Positions 1 through 9,439 of a stretch of 64,000 bases of DNA are shown piece after piece. Origin of the DNA: a gamma proteobacterium symbiont of Ctena orbiculata (lineage in GTDB: Bacteria; Pseudomonadota; Gammaproteobacteria; Chromatiales; Chromatiaceae). Within the stretch, counting starts at the first letter, position 1. Each line of letters starts with the position of its first letter. The position numbers were made by a program, and so were the translations under genes. The notes under the pieces are model-generated. The model did no database searches and was not told where the DNA came from. It saw only the letters and a program-made list of their open reading frames with translations. The DNA lies in NCBI GenBank assembly GCA_003058495.1, contig QBVC01000023.1, forward strand, positions 1-64,000, in the 5' to 3' direction.

Positions 1-26
1 TTAACATCAAAATCGTAATTATTGTT

Positions 27-422
27 TCAATTGCTCAATGTTGGTCCGTAGAGTTTGTCGATGACCGGGATATGGTGGTCGAGCCAATTTTTTATATAGG
101 TCATCGTGGCCTCCTCGACATCCATCTCACCGGCATGGAACTTGTCCTGAATCTCGGTGCATGTCCGCACCAGCAGATCGTGCTCTTGCCGATGGTGATC
201 GAGGCCGCTGTAGCCACGCTCCTCCATCAGGCGCTCCTCGGTTTCAAAATGCTTAAGGACAAAATCGACCAGGTTGTCGAGGCGATTGCCAATATCGCTG
301 CGGTCTCTGTTGATCACCGCGTCATTGAGGGCATTGACGCGGTCGAACAGCTCTTTGTGTTGGTTGTCGCAGAGATCGACGCTGGTGCCGTATCTATCAT
401 CCGCCCATTGCATAAGTGACAT
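27..422 (-). CDS. bacteriohemerythrin (hemerythrin-like metal-binding protein)
   Basis: 131 aa; hemerythrin-type motifs DNQHKELFDRVN, HFETEERLMEERGY, HRQEHDLL, WLDHHIPVIDK. Confidence 0.93.
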   Translation of the reverse strand: MSLMQWADDRYGTSVDLCDNQHKELFDRVNALNDAVINRDRSDIGNRLDNLVDFVLKHFETEERLMEERGYSGLDHHRQEHDLLVRTCTEIQDKFHAGEMDVEEATMTYIKNWLDHHIPVIDKLYGPTLSN

Positions 423-829
423 ACTTGAACTCCTTTTCTCTTTAGCGTTTCCCTAACATGCCTATCCATCCGGTGGCGCGGGATCTCAGTCTGCTTCGCT
501 GCTCAAACCTCCACCCAGATCAGCTCGCTGTCGATATTCAGGCCGGGATTGGAGCAATCGCCGACGAGCATGGAAGCAACGGGTGGGGAGATGGCTGCAG
601 TCGAGCCCATATCAGGCACACACGGCCCTATTCGGGTCGATGAGGTCGAAACGTTGGAACAGGATGTTGAGATTGCCCACCAGTTTCGCTCCTCCCTGTG
701 CGCGATGAACATTGCGTGTCTCGCCAGACTCCCTTCACCACTGGTACGGACACTAAGCCCGTAGCTGGAATATGAAGTAAATTCTTATACAAATACCCCG
801 GTTTGTAAAGTGTTTTTGAGCCGTGCCGC

Positions 830-2248
830 TCACACGCCGATATCGATATAGGATCGCGCCAGTTTTTGCAGCGCTATCACATAGGCGGCTGTCCTGTAGT
901 CTTCGAGTTCGGGTTTGCGGCTGCGGATATCGATAATCTCCTGCAGCGCAAGGCGCATGCTGTCATCGAGTCCCGAACGTACCAGGTCCAACTCGTCAGC
1001 ACCCCTGGAGAGGCTGTTCTTGATCCACTCGGGGACCTGTCTGCCCGTGGTCTCCTCCAATGCGGCGACCACGTGTCGGCCACGGGATTCATCGAGGCGG
1101 CGTTCGATGCGTCCAAAGCGCATATGGCTGAGGTTGCGGATCCACTCGAAATAGGAGACCACCACGCCGCCGGCGTTGACATAGGCATCGGGGAGGATGG
1201 TGATCCCCCGACTGCGGAGTATGCGGTCGGCCTCAAAGGTGATCGGGCCGTTGGCTGCCTCGGCAATCAACTTGGCCTGGATGTTCGGTGCGTTGTCTTC
1301 GTTGATTACGCCCTCGATGGCGGCGGGAATCAGGATGTCGCACTCATGCTGCAACAGCTTGTCACCTTCGACGATGTGGTCGCCGCCGGCGAATCCCTTC
1401 AAACCTCCATGGGAACAGCGGTGGAAGTGAGCCTCCTCCACGTGGATGCCGTGCGGGTTGTAGATCGCGCCATCGCGGACGATGATGCCGACTATTTTCG
1501 CGCCATCCTCCTCGGAGAGAAACTTCGCGGCATGATAGCCAACGTTGCCCAATCCCTGGATGATGATGCGCTTGCCCTCCAATCCGCCCTCCAGGCCGGC
1601 GGCATTCAGCTCCTCCTTGTGTCTGAAGAACTCCCGCAGTGCAAACTGAACCCCGCGCCCGGTAGCCTCGGTGCGGCCGTTTACACCGCCGTGGGCCACC
1701 GGTTTTCCGGTGACGCAGGCGAGGGCGTTGATCTCTTCCGGGTAGAGGTGTTTGTAGGTGTCGGCAATCCACGCCATTTCTCGCTGCCCGGTACCCATGT
1801 CGGGTGCCGGTACATTGGTTGCGGGGTTGAGAAAGCCGGGAGCGGCCAGTTCCCGTGCGAAACGGCGCGTGATCAGTTTGAGTTCATCCCGCGTGTAGTT
1901 GCTCGGGTCGATGCAGAGTCCCCCTTTCGAACCGCCGAAGGGGACATCCACGATGGCGCATTTGTAGGTCATCAGTGCGGCGAGCGCCTCGATCTCCTGC
2001 TGGTCCACGCTTTCCGCGTAGCGCAGGCCGCCTTTTGCCGGCAGGCGGTGGATGCTGTGCACCGCGCGCCAGCCGGTAAAGATCTCGACCTTGCCCCTGA
2101 TCTCCACCGGGAAGGTGACCTGCAGCACCGAGGTGCAGGCCTTGATGGCGTTGGCGATGCCGGGATCCAGCTCCATGATTGCCAGGGCGCGATCGACCAT
2201 GTGGTCGACGCTTTGTCTGAATGTCAGGCCGGATGTCACTTGCGTCAT
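830..2248 (-). CDS. gdhA: Glu/Leu/Phe/Val dehydrogenase (glutamate dehydrogenase)
   Basis: 472 aa; PAKGGLRYAESVDQQEIEALAALMTYKCAIVDVPFGGSKGG catalytic region and Rossmann motif IIIQGLGNVG. Confidence 0.93.
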   Translation of the reverse strand: MTQVTSGLTFRQSVDHMVDRALAIMELDPGIANAIKACTSVLQVTFPVEIRGKVEIFTGWRAVHSIHRLPAKGGLRYAESVDQQEIEALAALMTYKCAIVDVPFGGSKGGLCIDPSNYTRDELKLITRRFARELAAPGFLNPATNVPAPDMGTGQREMAWIADTYKHLYPEEINALACVTGKPVAHGGVNGRTEATGRGVQFALREFFRHKEELNAAGLEGGLEGKRIIIQGLGNVGYHAAKFLSEEDGAKIVGIIVRDGAIYNPHGIHVEEAHFHRCSHGGLKGFAGGDHIVEGDKLLQHECDILIPAAIEGVINEDNAPNIQAKLIAEAANGPITFEADRILRSRGITILPDAYVNAGGVVVSYFEWIRNLSHMRFGRIERRLDESRGRHVVAALEETTGRQVPEWIKNSLSRGADELDLVRSGLDDSMRLALQEIIDIRSRKPELEDYRTAAYVIALQKLARSYIDIGV

Positions 2249-2315
2249 TTTCTGGGGCTCGTTGTCTTTCTAACCGGAGGGCAGATCCTCGTTGCCTGCT
2301 GCCAGATGCAGGATA

Positions 2316-3071
2316 TCATTGATGCAGCGTTCTGCCGCCGTCGACGGCGATAATCTGGCCGGTAACATAGGGGGCGTCCCGATAGAGGAACAGCAGGGTG
2401 CGGGCGATATCTTCGGGTGTGCCGGCGCGCTTCAGGGCGGTGCGCCGGAGGATTTCCTCCTGCTCCCCGTCCGTGATGCCCTGCTCAGGCCAGAGAATGG
2501 CCCCGGGCGCCACCCCGTTGACGCGGATTTCGGGGCCCAGCTCGCGGGCGAGGGATTTCACCAACATCGCGTTTCCCGCCTTGGCGACCGAGTAGATAGG
2601 GTGCCTCTTGAGGGGGCGCTCGGCATGGATATCGACCAGGTTGATGATGCAGCCCTCACTGCGGTTGAGCAGGGGCGCCGCCGCCTGGGAGAGGAAAAAG
2701 GGCGCCTTCAGGTTGCTGCCCAGGAGATCCTCCCACTGATCCTCTGTCGCACTTCCGAGGGGTGTCGGGTAGAAGCTCGATGCATTGTTGACCAACAGGT
2801 CGAGACGCTGGCACAGGGCTGTCGCCTGGTCGATGAGGAAGCTGTAACTCTCCCCATGCTGCAGATCCGCCTGCAGCAACCAAACGGAATCGGCGCGACT
2901 CGTTTCCAATTCGCGCTGGAGCTGCTCGGCGGCTGCCTTCGAGTGGCGATAATGGAGCAGTAGATTCATCCCTTCGGCGTGGAGCTGTCGGGCGATCGCC
3001 GCACCGATCCTGTGTGCCGCGCCGGTGATCAGTGCGCATTTTCCCGACAAATCGACCTGGTTTTGCGTCAT
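2316..3071 (-). CDS. pteridine reductase-like short-chain dehydrogenase/reductase
   Basis: 251 aa SDR: ALITGAAHRIGAAIARQLHAEG, LLVNNASSFYPTPLG, YSVAKAGNAMLVKSLA, C-terminal TGQIIAVDGGRTL. Confidence 0.88.
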   Translation of the reverse strand: MTQNQVDLSGKCALITGAAHRIGAAIARQLHAEGMNLLLHYRHSKAAAEQLQRELETSRADSVWLLQADLQHGESYSFLIDQATALCQRLDLLVNNASSFYPTPLGSATEDQWEDLLGSNLKAPFFLSQAAAPLLNRSEGCIINLVDIHAERPLKRHPIYSVAKAGNAMLVKSLARELGPEIRVNGVAPGAILWPEQGITDGEQEEILRRTALKRAGTPEDIARTLLFLYRDAPYVTGQIIAVDGGRTLHQ

Positions 3072-3113
3072 AGAGGAACTCCATGGTTGAATGTCGCCTC
3101 TACTCTAACGGAT

Positions 3114-3383
3114 TAGGGTCTGTTCGCACTAATCCAATTAGCCCTGTTGCGTCTGAAAAAGCGCCAATCAAGGCGCGAGGAGAGAGGTTTGGTGATTCCA
3201 AATGAACGACGAGCAACGCCGAGTGGCGCTTTTTCAGACACAACCCGAAGGGCTGGGTCTATTTTTTTCGCCCAGCGGCGTTATCATTCGCTCATGTAGC
3301 ATACCTACACAGCGCTCATTCTGCCTTGCTGGACGAAAAAATAGTCCCAGCAGGGTCAATTGGATTAGTGTGCACAGACCCTA
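3114..3383. mobile_element. MITE-like non-autonomous element, copy 1 (270 bp including flanking TA)
   Basis: Terminal inverted repeats AGGGTCTGTTCGCACTAATCCAATTAGCCCTG / CAGGGTCAATTGGATTAGTGTGCACAGACCCT; TA at both ends; long stretches shared with 26788-26964. Confidence 0.85.
3147..3243. repeat. nested palindromic segment inside MITE copy 1
   Basis: TTGCGTCTGAAAAAGCGCC ... GGCGCTTTTTCAGACACAA (19-nt arms, 1 mismatch); absent from copy 2. Confidence 0.8.
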
Positions 3384-3401
3384 AGCAAGGTTTCAAAATA
3401 T

Positions 3402-4607
3402 ATGTCCAACTGTCTCAGCGACAAACCGGTTACCAACGGCAGGGCACTGCCACTGCCGGATGCCACCTCCCAGGCTGTCAGCGAACGGCTGATGCGTCAG
3501 CTAAGACGGATGATAGATAAGGCGAATGGCGCTATCACATTCGACCGTTTCATGGAGATGGCCCTCTATGCGCCGGGGCTGGGATACTACGTGGCGGGGA
3601 GCCGTAAATTCGGCGAACAGGGGGATTTCATCACCTCTCCTGAGGTGTCGCCGCTTTTCGCACAGTGCCTTGCACATCAGGTTGAACCGGTATTGGAGCA
3701 GATACCAGGCGGCGGGATCCTGGAGTTCGGCGCCGGTTCCGGGCTCCTGGCATCCGATCTGTTGGCAGGGCTGGAGCAGCTCGATCGGCTGCCCGGCTGT
3801 TACCATATCATGGAGGTCAGTCCCGAACTCCGGGCGCGACAGCTGGAGACCCTGGAGCAGCGCGTCCCCCATCTGCTGCCTCTGGTGAAATGGCTGGAGG
3901 TCATGCCGGGCGGCTTCAGCGGTGCAGTGATCGCCAACGAGCTGCTGGATGCAATGCCGGTGAACCGTTTCCGCGTCACCGAGGATGGCGTCGAGGAGAG
4001 CTTCGTGATCTGTGCCGATGAGGGCTTTAAGGAGTGCTTCGACCGCCCGGTTACCCCCGGTCTGCAACAGGCGGTGGAGGCGATTATTCTGGCCCACGGC
4101 GATCTGCCCCCGGGTTATGTTTCTGAGATCAATCTTCGACAATCGGCCTGGGTATCGGCTTTGGCCAGGGTCATGGATCGGGGCGCTGCGCTCTTGATCG
4201 ACTATGGCTACAGCGGTGCGGAGTACTATCATCCGCAACGCCGCCAGGGCACCCTGATGTGCCACTATCGTCATCGCGCCCACACCGATCCGTTCCGCTG
4301 GATCGGCTTGCAGGACATCACCAGCCAGGTCGATTTCACTGCCCTCGCCCGTGCTGCGGTAGAGGCGGGATTCAGGTTGGGCGGCTATACCACCCAGGCC
4401 CACTTTCTCCTTGCCAACGGCCTGGATAGCCTGTTGGCGGACTCCGACCCGAACGATTTGACCAGGCATATGACCCTGGTTCAGGGGGTCAAGCGCCTGA
4501 CCCTGCCCTCGGAGATGGGGGAGCGGTTCAAGGTCCTTGGGCTGTTGAAGGATCTGGATATCAATCTGCAGGGCTTCAGCCTGCGGGATTTCTGCGAACG
4601 TCTATAG
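3402..4607 (+). CDS. class I SAM-dependent methyltransferase, NDUFAF7/MidA family (COG1565-like)
   Basis: 401 aa; GDFITSPEVSPLFAQCLAHQ, ILEFGAGSGLLA, NELLDAMPVNRF, LIDYGYSGAEYYHPQRRQGTLMCHYRH. Confidence 0.92.
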   Translation: MSNCLSDKPVTNGRALPLPDATSQAVSERLMRQLRRMIDKANGAITFDRFMEMALYAPGLGYYVAGSRKFGEQGDFITSPEVSPLFAQCLAHQVEPVLEQIPGGGILEFGAGSGLLASDLLAGLEQLDRLPGCYHIMEVSPELRARQLETLEQRVPHLLPLVKWLEVMPGGFSGAVIANELLDAMPVNRFRVTEDGVEESFVICADEGFKECFDRPVTPGLQQAVEAIILAHGDLPPGYVSEINLRQSAWVSALARVMDRGAALLIDYGYSGAEYYHPQRRQGTLMCHYRHRAHTDPFRWIGLQDITSQVDFTALARAAVEAGFRLGGYTTQAHFLLANGLDSLLADSDPNDLTRHMTLVQGVKRLTLPSEMGERFKVLGLLKDLDINLQGFSLRDFCERL

Positions 4608-4666
4608 GGCAGGGTAGCGGGGAATAGCCAACCTGCGGTCATTGCAGCGGCTGCTTCGATGGGTTC

Positions 4667-5122
4667 TTATTCAAGGGCCTGGAACGAGGCGATCAAGGAT
4701 GATTGCAGCAGCTCCAGGTATTCGTCCTGGGAGTTGTATCCCACGATCGGATCGGTCAATGGCCTCCCGTTCGCATCGAGGATGAGCAAGGTCGGAATGG
4801 CAAAGATTTTGTAGCGGTTCTTGAATTGACGGCTGCGTATGGAATCACCGTTGAAATCGATGATCTTGCCATTTGAGTAGATATCGAATTCACGGATCAG
4901 GGGGTGCTTGCCGTCACTCTGTTGAGAGAGGGGCCCTATGACCTCCTCCTTGAGTCGCCTGCAGTAGTCGCAGCTGTCGGCATTGAAGACAACCACAATC
5001 GGAGAGTGGGTCTCGCGCGCGATGTGGGAGAGACCGGCCCAATCATCGGTCGTCAACGTGGAGTCGGCGTTTGAGGCACTGAAAAAGAGGAAGAGTGCTG
5101 CGAATAGGTACTGCTTAATCAT
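4667..5122 (-). CDS. thioredoxin-fold periplasmic protein (SoxW-like thioredoxin)
   Basis: Signal peptide MIKQYLFAALFLFFSASNADS, redox motif CDYC, cis-Pro region AIPTLLILDANG; start moved from ORF-track 5224 to ATG 5122. Confidence 0.82.
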   Translation of the reverse strand: MIKQYLFAALFLFFSASNADSTLTTDDWAGLSHIARETHSPIVVVFNADSCDYCRRLKEEVIGPLSQQSDGKHPLIREFDIYSNGKIIDFNGDSIRSRQFKNRYKIFAIPTLLILDANGRPLTDPIVGYNSQDEYLELLQSSLIASFQALE

Positions 5123-5445
5123 CGATATGATACTGCTGCTCAGATGATGTGTAGTAGTATATATAAAATTTCTAATATAGCAATAAGTTTTTTCCCGGTT
5201 GTTGGCTCCACAGGCAGGGCTCAAGCGGTATTTGTGAGCCTGTTCTCAGTTGAAATCCAGAATCTGTCCAGACCCTGCGGATAGCGCCGATGAGCCGGAT
5301 CACGGGGTAATCTGTTACCCCACGACCTTGGATCAAAAATAATCCTCTTAAAATCAATGGGATAGGAAAACACGCGTCTGAAGCTGGAGCGGGAACCCGA
5401 TTCCTCCCCGTTCGGGGTTCCACCGGGGTCGAAAGTGCGAATGGC

Positions 5446-6117
5446 CTACCGGATGCCGTGAATCAGGGTGTAGGGAGGGATCGGAATCGGTAATTGCTTG
5501 AAATAGAGAAGGGTGCCGGACTCGCTGCGCATCACCATCTTGCCCTCCTCGAGGTAGTAGTCGTACGCCTGGATCAGCTCCGTCTCCGGGTCGAGCATGT
5601 AGAGCTTGTTGCCCTGGATTCGATAGCGGCCGTCACGGTAGCGTTCCGAACTGGCGTCGTAGATTCGGAAATGGCCATACATGACCAAAACCACTTCGCC
5701 TCCCCGACCCAGCCAGATGCCGTCGACCACCGATTTATGGCGCGTGGGGCTTGCCGGGGGCGGGGAGAGTGGCGCTGCGCCATATCCCGGGCCGCTGCCG
5801 AATCCAGGCATTGAGTAGGCGTAGGGATTGACTCCGGGAGGCGGTGGCGGGTAGTCCGGATAGGCCCAACCGGGCCCCCCCCAGGACGATCCGTCCCGCC
5901 CGTACCAGCGGCTGGAGGGGGCTGCACTGAAATCAAAATCCCAATCCGTATCGCTCTTGAACCTGTGTGCGAGTTCGCCCATGGTGTCCATCATGGCGAT
6001 CATCGCCCTGCTCATAATCGTCGATGGCGAGGTTGCGGCAGGGCTTTCCGGCGGTACGATACAGAGCATTGCCATGAGCCAGATCCAGGGATGAGAAACA
6101 GGTCTGTATCGATGCAT
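5446..6117 (-). CDS. secreted hypothetical protein with Pro/Gly-rich linker
   Basis: Signal-peptide-like MHRYRPVSHPWIWLMAMLC; low-complexity YPPPPPGVNPYAYSMPGFGSGPGYGAAPLSPPP; C-terminal globular region. Confidence 0.65.
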   Translation of the reverse strand: MHRYRPVSHPWIWLMAMLCIVPPESPAATSPSTIMSRAMIAMMDTMGELAHRFKSDTDWDFDFSAAPSSRWYGRDGSSWGGPGWAYPDYPPPPPGVNPYAYSMPGFGSGPGYGAAPLSPPPASPTRHKSVVDGIWLGRGGEVVLVMYGHFRIYDASSERYRDGRYRIQGNKLYMLDPETELIQAYDYYLEEGKMVMRSESGTLLYFKQLPIPIPPYTLIHGIR

Positions 6118-6309
6118 ATTGGGAGATTTCCGAGGTGGCTCGATGCGGCGGCGGCCTAGTGCAGCTAATGATAGCCGAAGATGGGTCTCGGTAGCGACTC
6201 TTGCCATATCTTTTCGATGATGGTTAGCTTGCGAATGACTTTTGCTTCATAGGGTTATAGAATTTATTTCGTAATATCCTGAATTGGCTGAACGGTAGAA
6301 TAATAGAAT

Positions 6310-6780
6310 GTGGTTCGCGGGAGGGTCCTGATGAGTTCTCAAAAGGGGAGTGTCGAGGAACGCAGAACAGTCACCAAAGATCTGATTGACAAGCTGTTGG
6401 CGGAGCGGCAGGAGATGCTGGTACGATTCTGTGAGGTTGCTGGACTCGAACCCTATCACCGCTCAACATCGTTGGACGAACAGCTGCAGGACTTCTGCCA
6501 AGTGCTGATCGATTACACGGCCTTTGGTCATTTCGAGGTCTTCGGCCGCATCAGCAACGGCAGCGAGCGGCGCAGCGCTGTCATCAGGATAGCTGAAAAG
6601 ATCTATCCCGAGTTCGTTAAAGCGAGTGAAGTGGCGGTAAATTTCAACGACAAATATGATCTCTCAGATCATCAATTGGTCCTGGATCACCTTGCGGACG
6701 ACCTCTCTCAATTGGGGGAGGAGCTGGCAGTACGGATTGAACTGGAAGATCAATTGCTATCTGCGATGCTGGACAGATAG
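6310..6780 (+). CDS. rsd: Rsd/AlgQ family anti-sigma-70 factor
   Basis: 156 aa; LLAERQEMLVRFCEVAGLEPY, LQDFCQVLIDYTAFGHFEVF typical of Rsd/AlgQ; true start may be the second ATG (6331). Confidence 0.85.
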   Translation: MVRGRVLMSSQKGSVEERRTVTKDLIDKLLAERQEMLVRFCEVAGLEPYHRSTSLDEQLQDFCQVLIDYTAFGHFEVFGRISNGSERRSAVIRIAEKIYPEFVKASEVAVNFNDKYDLSDHQLVLDHLADDLSQLGEELAVRIELEDQLLSAMLDR

Positions 6781-6820
6781 CATTCCCAACCCACAATTCT
6801 GACAGGTTTTCTTCAAATTT

Positions 6821-6846
6821 GATCACAGTTCTAAATCTTTGTGATC
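6821..6846. promoter_or_regulatory. inverted repeat GATCACA-N12-TGTGATC between rsd and the cyclase-like gene
   Basis: Perfect 7-bp arms in an AT-rich intergenic region; operator or hairpin. Confidence 0.4.
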
Positions 6847-7003
6847 CGTATATGCCTTAAAGAAGTTTAACTGTGTCGGATCATCAACTAGACTCGAAGA
6901 TGGTAACATCCTGAGTTACAAAAGACTTTTCTCGATTGATCTATAGCTGAGCCGGAATGCTGTCAGGATCTGAACAGGGTAGTATGGCTGATGGTCTTAT
7001 TTT

Positions 7004-9439
7004 ATGGTTACGAAGGTCAGTAGACTGTTGCATATTCAACCGGATGTCGGAGAGTTCGTGGCGCCGCTGAGAAGCAGTGCCGCCCCGCATTGTCAGCTAG
7101 ACCTTTTCCAGATCGGCATAGATAACCACCATATCGACGTCGCTCTGAGCCATCAGTTCCGCACCACCCTTGCCAACTTCGTGCAGAAGATTGTCTATGA
7201 GGACCTTACCAGGCATGGCTGGGTGAAGATGGATGCGCCCCCCTCCGGCAGTGATGTGGAAGCCTTCAAATCGATCTATCGAAGCATGATGCAGGGCGCG
7301 CTGGAGCAGGTGCATAGGGATGCAGCGGTAAGGGATCTGCTGAAATTGCTCCACCTGGTACTGCTGAAGCTGCTGCTCGAGTCTCCAAGCGTCGTCATCG
7401 CCGGGCTGCGCGACAAGCTCGACCAGGATGGGAATCAGCCTGTGGGCACGCACAGTGGACGCGCGCTGGAGCTGCATGAGCGTATTGTCACCCTGGCGCG
7501 GTTGGAACCGGGTATTCGCTACCGCACCCTGCGCCGGGTCTTCAAAATCGTGCAGCGGCTCGAATCAAAGGAGCTGCGTAAATTGAGGAAGTCGGTGGTA
7601 GGCAGCTCCTGGGCGCTCTCCAAACAGCTCCTTTTCAATCCGCTGCTGCATCTGCCCAACCTCTCCACTGAAGAGTTCATCATCAACCACTATCCCCTGT
7701 TGTGCGTGGACAGAGATCATGCCAACTACTTTGACATGACCAACAGGATAATCACCAACACCTATCGAGACTATCTGCCACCCTGGGCGCAGGCCCCGAA
7801 CCGTGATACGGCGAACAGGGGCGGCGGGGACGGCCAAGGTTTCATGATAAGAGACCGCGAGTTGCACAGCGGTTTCTCGGAATTTCTTGAGGGACAACGA
7901 ATGTTGGAACGGAGTCTCTCGGAAGCGGAGTTCAAGCAGATCGACGTCTCATGGCTGGATGTGCCTAGAAATATCGATATCCTTCTGCAGCGTCCAAGCG
8001 GTGACACTGGGGGTTGGTTCTCCCGCGGCAAGAGCGAGGGCAAAAAGTCGCCATGGAAGAGTCAAGAGTGTGAAGATGCAAGGCGGGAGCTTCAGTCGCA
8101 ACTGTTGAAACAGCTCGACAAGGCCGGTCTGGTGCAACGCGCCATCGCGGCCTATCGCACCCCCAGGCTCCACCGACAGCTGAACGGGCAGATATCAATC
8201 AAGGATATCTATCGATTTCTTGCCGGGGATCTACCGCGTCGTACCCTGGTGAAAAGATTGGTGAATACCCCTGACAAGGGTAGCTCTGCGCTGAAGGCAT
8301 TGGATGTTGTACTTGGTTACATTCGACGCATGCCGGCCAGCAAGCAGCAGGACTATGGGATTCGCTATGTAAAGGATTTTCTTACCTTTCGCCGGGATCT
8401 CAAGCTTGCCTACTACACCTACCAGCAGATGAGCCACCTGCGTGTTCTGCAGGATGGCGAGAGCATCAAGCTTTCCCGGGACAACGGCAGTCTTTACGAA
8501 TTCCGGCTTGGCCGTGATCCGGACAGCCAGGATCAGGTCAAGGCACATGTCATATTGAAGGCCGATATCAGAGGATCTACTGAGATCACCCGCCAATTGA
8601 TTGAGAAGAGGCTCAATCCGGCAACCCATTTCAGCATGAACTTCTTCGGCCCCATCACCAAACTGCTCGAGCGATTCGGCGCCCAGAAGGTGTTCGTGGA
8701 AGGGGATGCGCTGATCCTTGCCGTCATGGAGACAGGCAGGATCACGACGCAGGCATTGACCGTTGCCAATGCCTGCGGCTTGGCGCGCAAGATACTCTCT
8801 GTCACGGATGCGCAAAACAGCCAAAACAGAGTGCATAATCTGCCAAAACTCGAGTTGGGACTGGGAATCGCCTTCAGTAATGATGCGCCTGCCTATCTCT
8901 ATGACGAGCAGCAGAAGATCATGATTTCTCCCGCAATCAACGAGGCCGACAGGCTCTCTTCCTGTTCGGCGGAGTTGCGTCACGACACGAGCTGGCGCAG
9001 AAGCAAGCGTCACCGGGTGGAAGTCTTCAAGGAGGGCGGCGAGGAAGGCGAGGCGGATACCCCAATCCGCATCCGCTACAATGTCAACGGCATAGAGTTG
9101 ACGGAATCGGCCTTTATAAAACTTAAATCGGAAATGGTATTGCACAAGTTAAAGATACACAGCCGCTCCGGCGAACCTCACTACTACCATGTGGGACGAT
9201 TCGTCGACAGGCAGGGGAGCTCGCATTGGCTGGTGGTCAGACAGGGAGCGGTAAAGGTCTGGCATGGGGGCGGCATCGAGGAAAACAGGGATACCCGGGA
9301 CGATTATTTCTACGAGATCATCACCGATACCAATCTAGTCGGACGGGTTAAAGATAAACTTCACTCCAGGCGTTCTCAGCATAAGCAGACCGATGATTTG
9401 AGCGGAGAGTCGCAGTTGTCGCTGGAGTCAGACATCTGA
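7004..9439 (+). CDS. large protein with a class III nucleotidyl cyclase-like domain
   Basis: 811 aa; residues about 515-655 contain VILKADIRGSTEITRQL, KVFVEGDALILAVME and ISPAINEADRLSSCS, matching the cyclase metal-Asp, GD and N-x3-R positions. Confidence 0.8.
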   Translation: MVTKVSRLLHIQPDVGEFVAPLRSSAAPHCQLDLFQIGIDNHHIDVALSHQFRTTLANFVQKIVYEDLTRHGWVKMDAPPSGSDVEAFKSIYRSMMQGALEQVHRDAAVRDLLKLLHLVLLKLLLESPSVVIAGLRDKLDQDGNQPVGTHSGRALELHERIVTLARLEPGIRYRTLRRVFKIVQRLESKELRKLRKSVVGSSWALSKQLLFNPLLHLPNLSTEEFIINHYPLLCVDRDHANYFDMTNRIITNTYRDYLPPWAQAPNRDTANRGGGDGQGFMIRDRELHSGFSEFLEGQRMLERSLSEAEFKQIDVSWLDVPRNIDILLQRPSGDTGGWFSRGKSEGKKSPWKSQECEDARRELQSQLLKQLDKAGLVQRAIAAYRTPRLHRQLNGQISIKDIYRFLAGDLPRRTLVKRLVNTPDKGSSALKALDVVLGYIRRMPASKQQDYGIRYVKDFLTFRRDLKLAYYTYQQMSHLRVLQDGESIKLSRDNGSLYEFRLGRDPDSQDQVKAHVILKADIRGSTEITRQLIEKRLNPATHFSMNFFGPITKLLERFGAQKVFVEGDALILAVMETGRITTQALTVANACGLARKILSVTDAQNSQNRVHNLPKLELGLGIAFSNDAPAYLYDEQQKIMISPAINEADRLSSCSAELRHDTSWRRSKRHRVEVFKEGGEEGEADTPIRIRYNVNGIELTESAFIKLKSEMVLHKLKIHSRSGEPHYYHVGRFVDRQGSSHWLVVRQGAVKVWHGGGIEENRDTRDDYFYEIITDTNLVGRVKDKLHSRRSQHKQTDDLSGESQLSLESDI

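Noticed and set aside
503-712. 69-aa minus-strand ORF and overlapping plus-strand ORFs in the 430-830 gap
   Set aside because: No recognisable family. Another minus-strand frame reads VHRAQGGAKLVGNLNILFQRFDLIDPNRAVCA-stop, so a gene remnant is possible, but I cannot support a call.
866-2353. 495-aa plus-strand ORF opposite gdhA
   Set aside because: Antisense shadow ORF in GC-rich coding sequence; the minus strand clearly encodes glutamate dehydrogenase.
3202-3384. 60-aa ORF and overlapping 3326..3520 ORF
   Set aside because: Lie within or across MITE copy 1; no coding similarity and disrupted by the inverted repeats.
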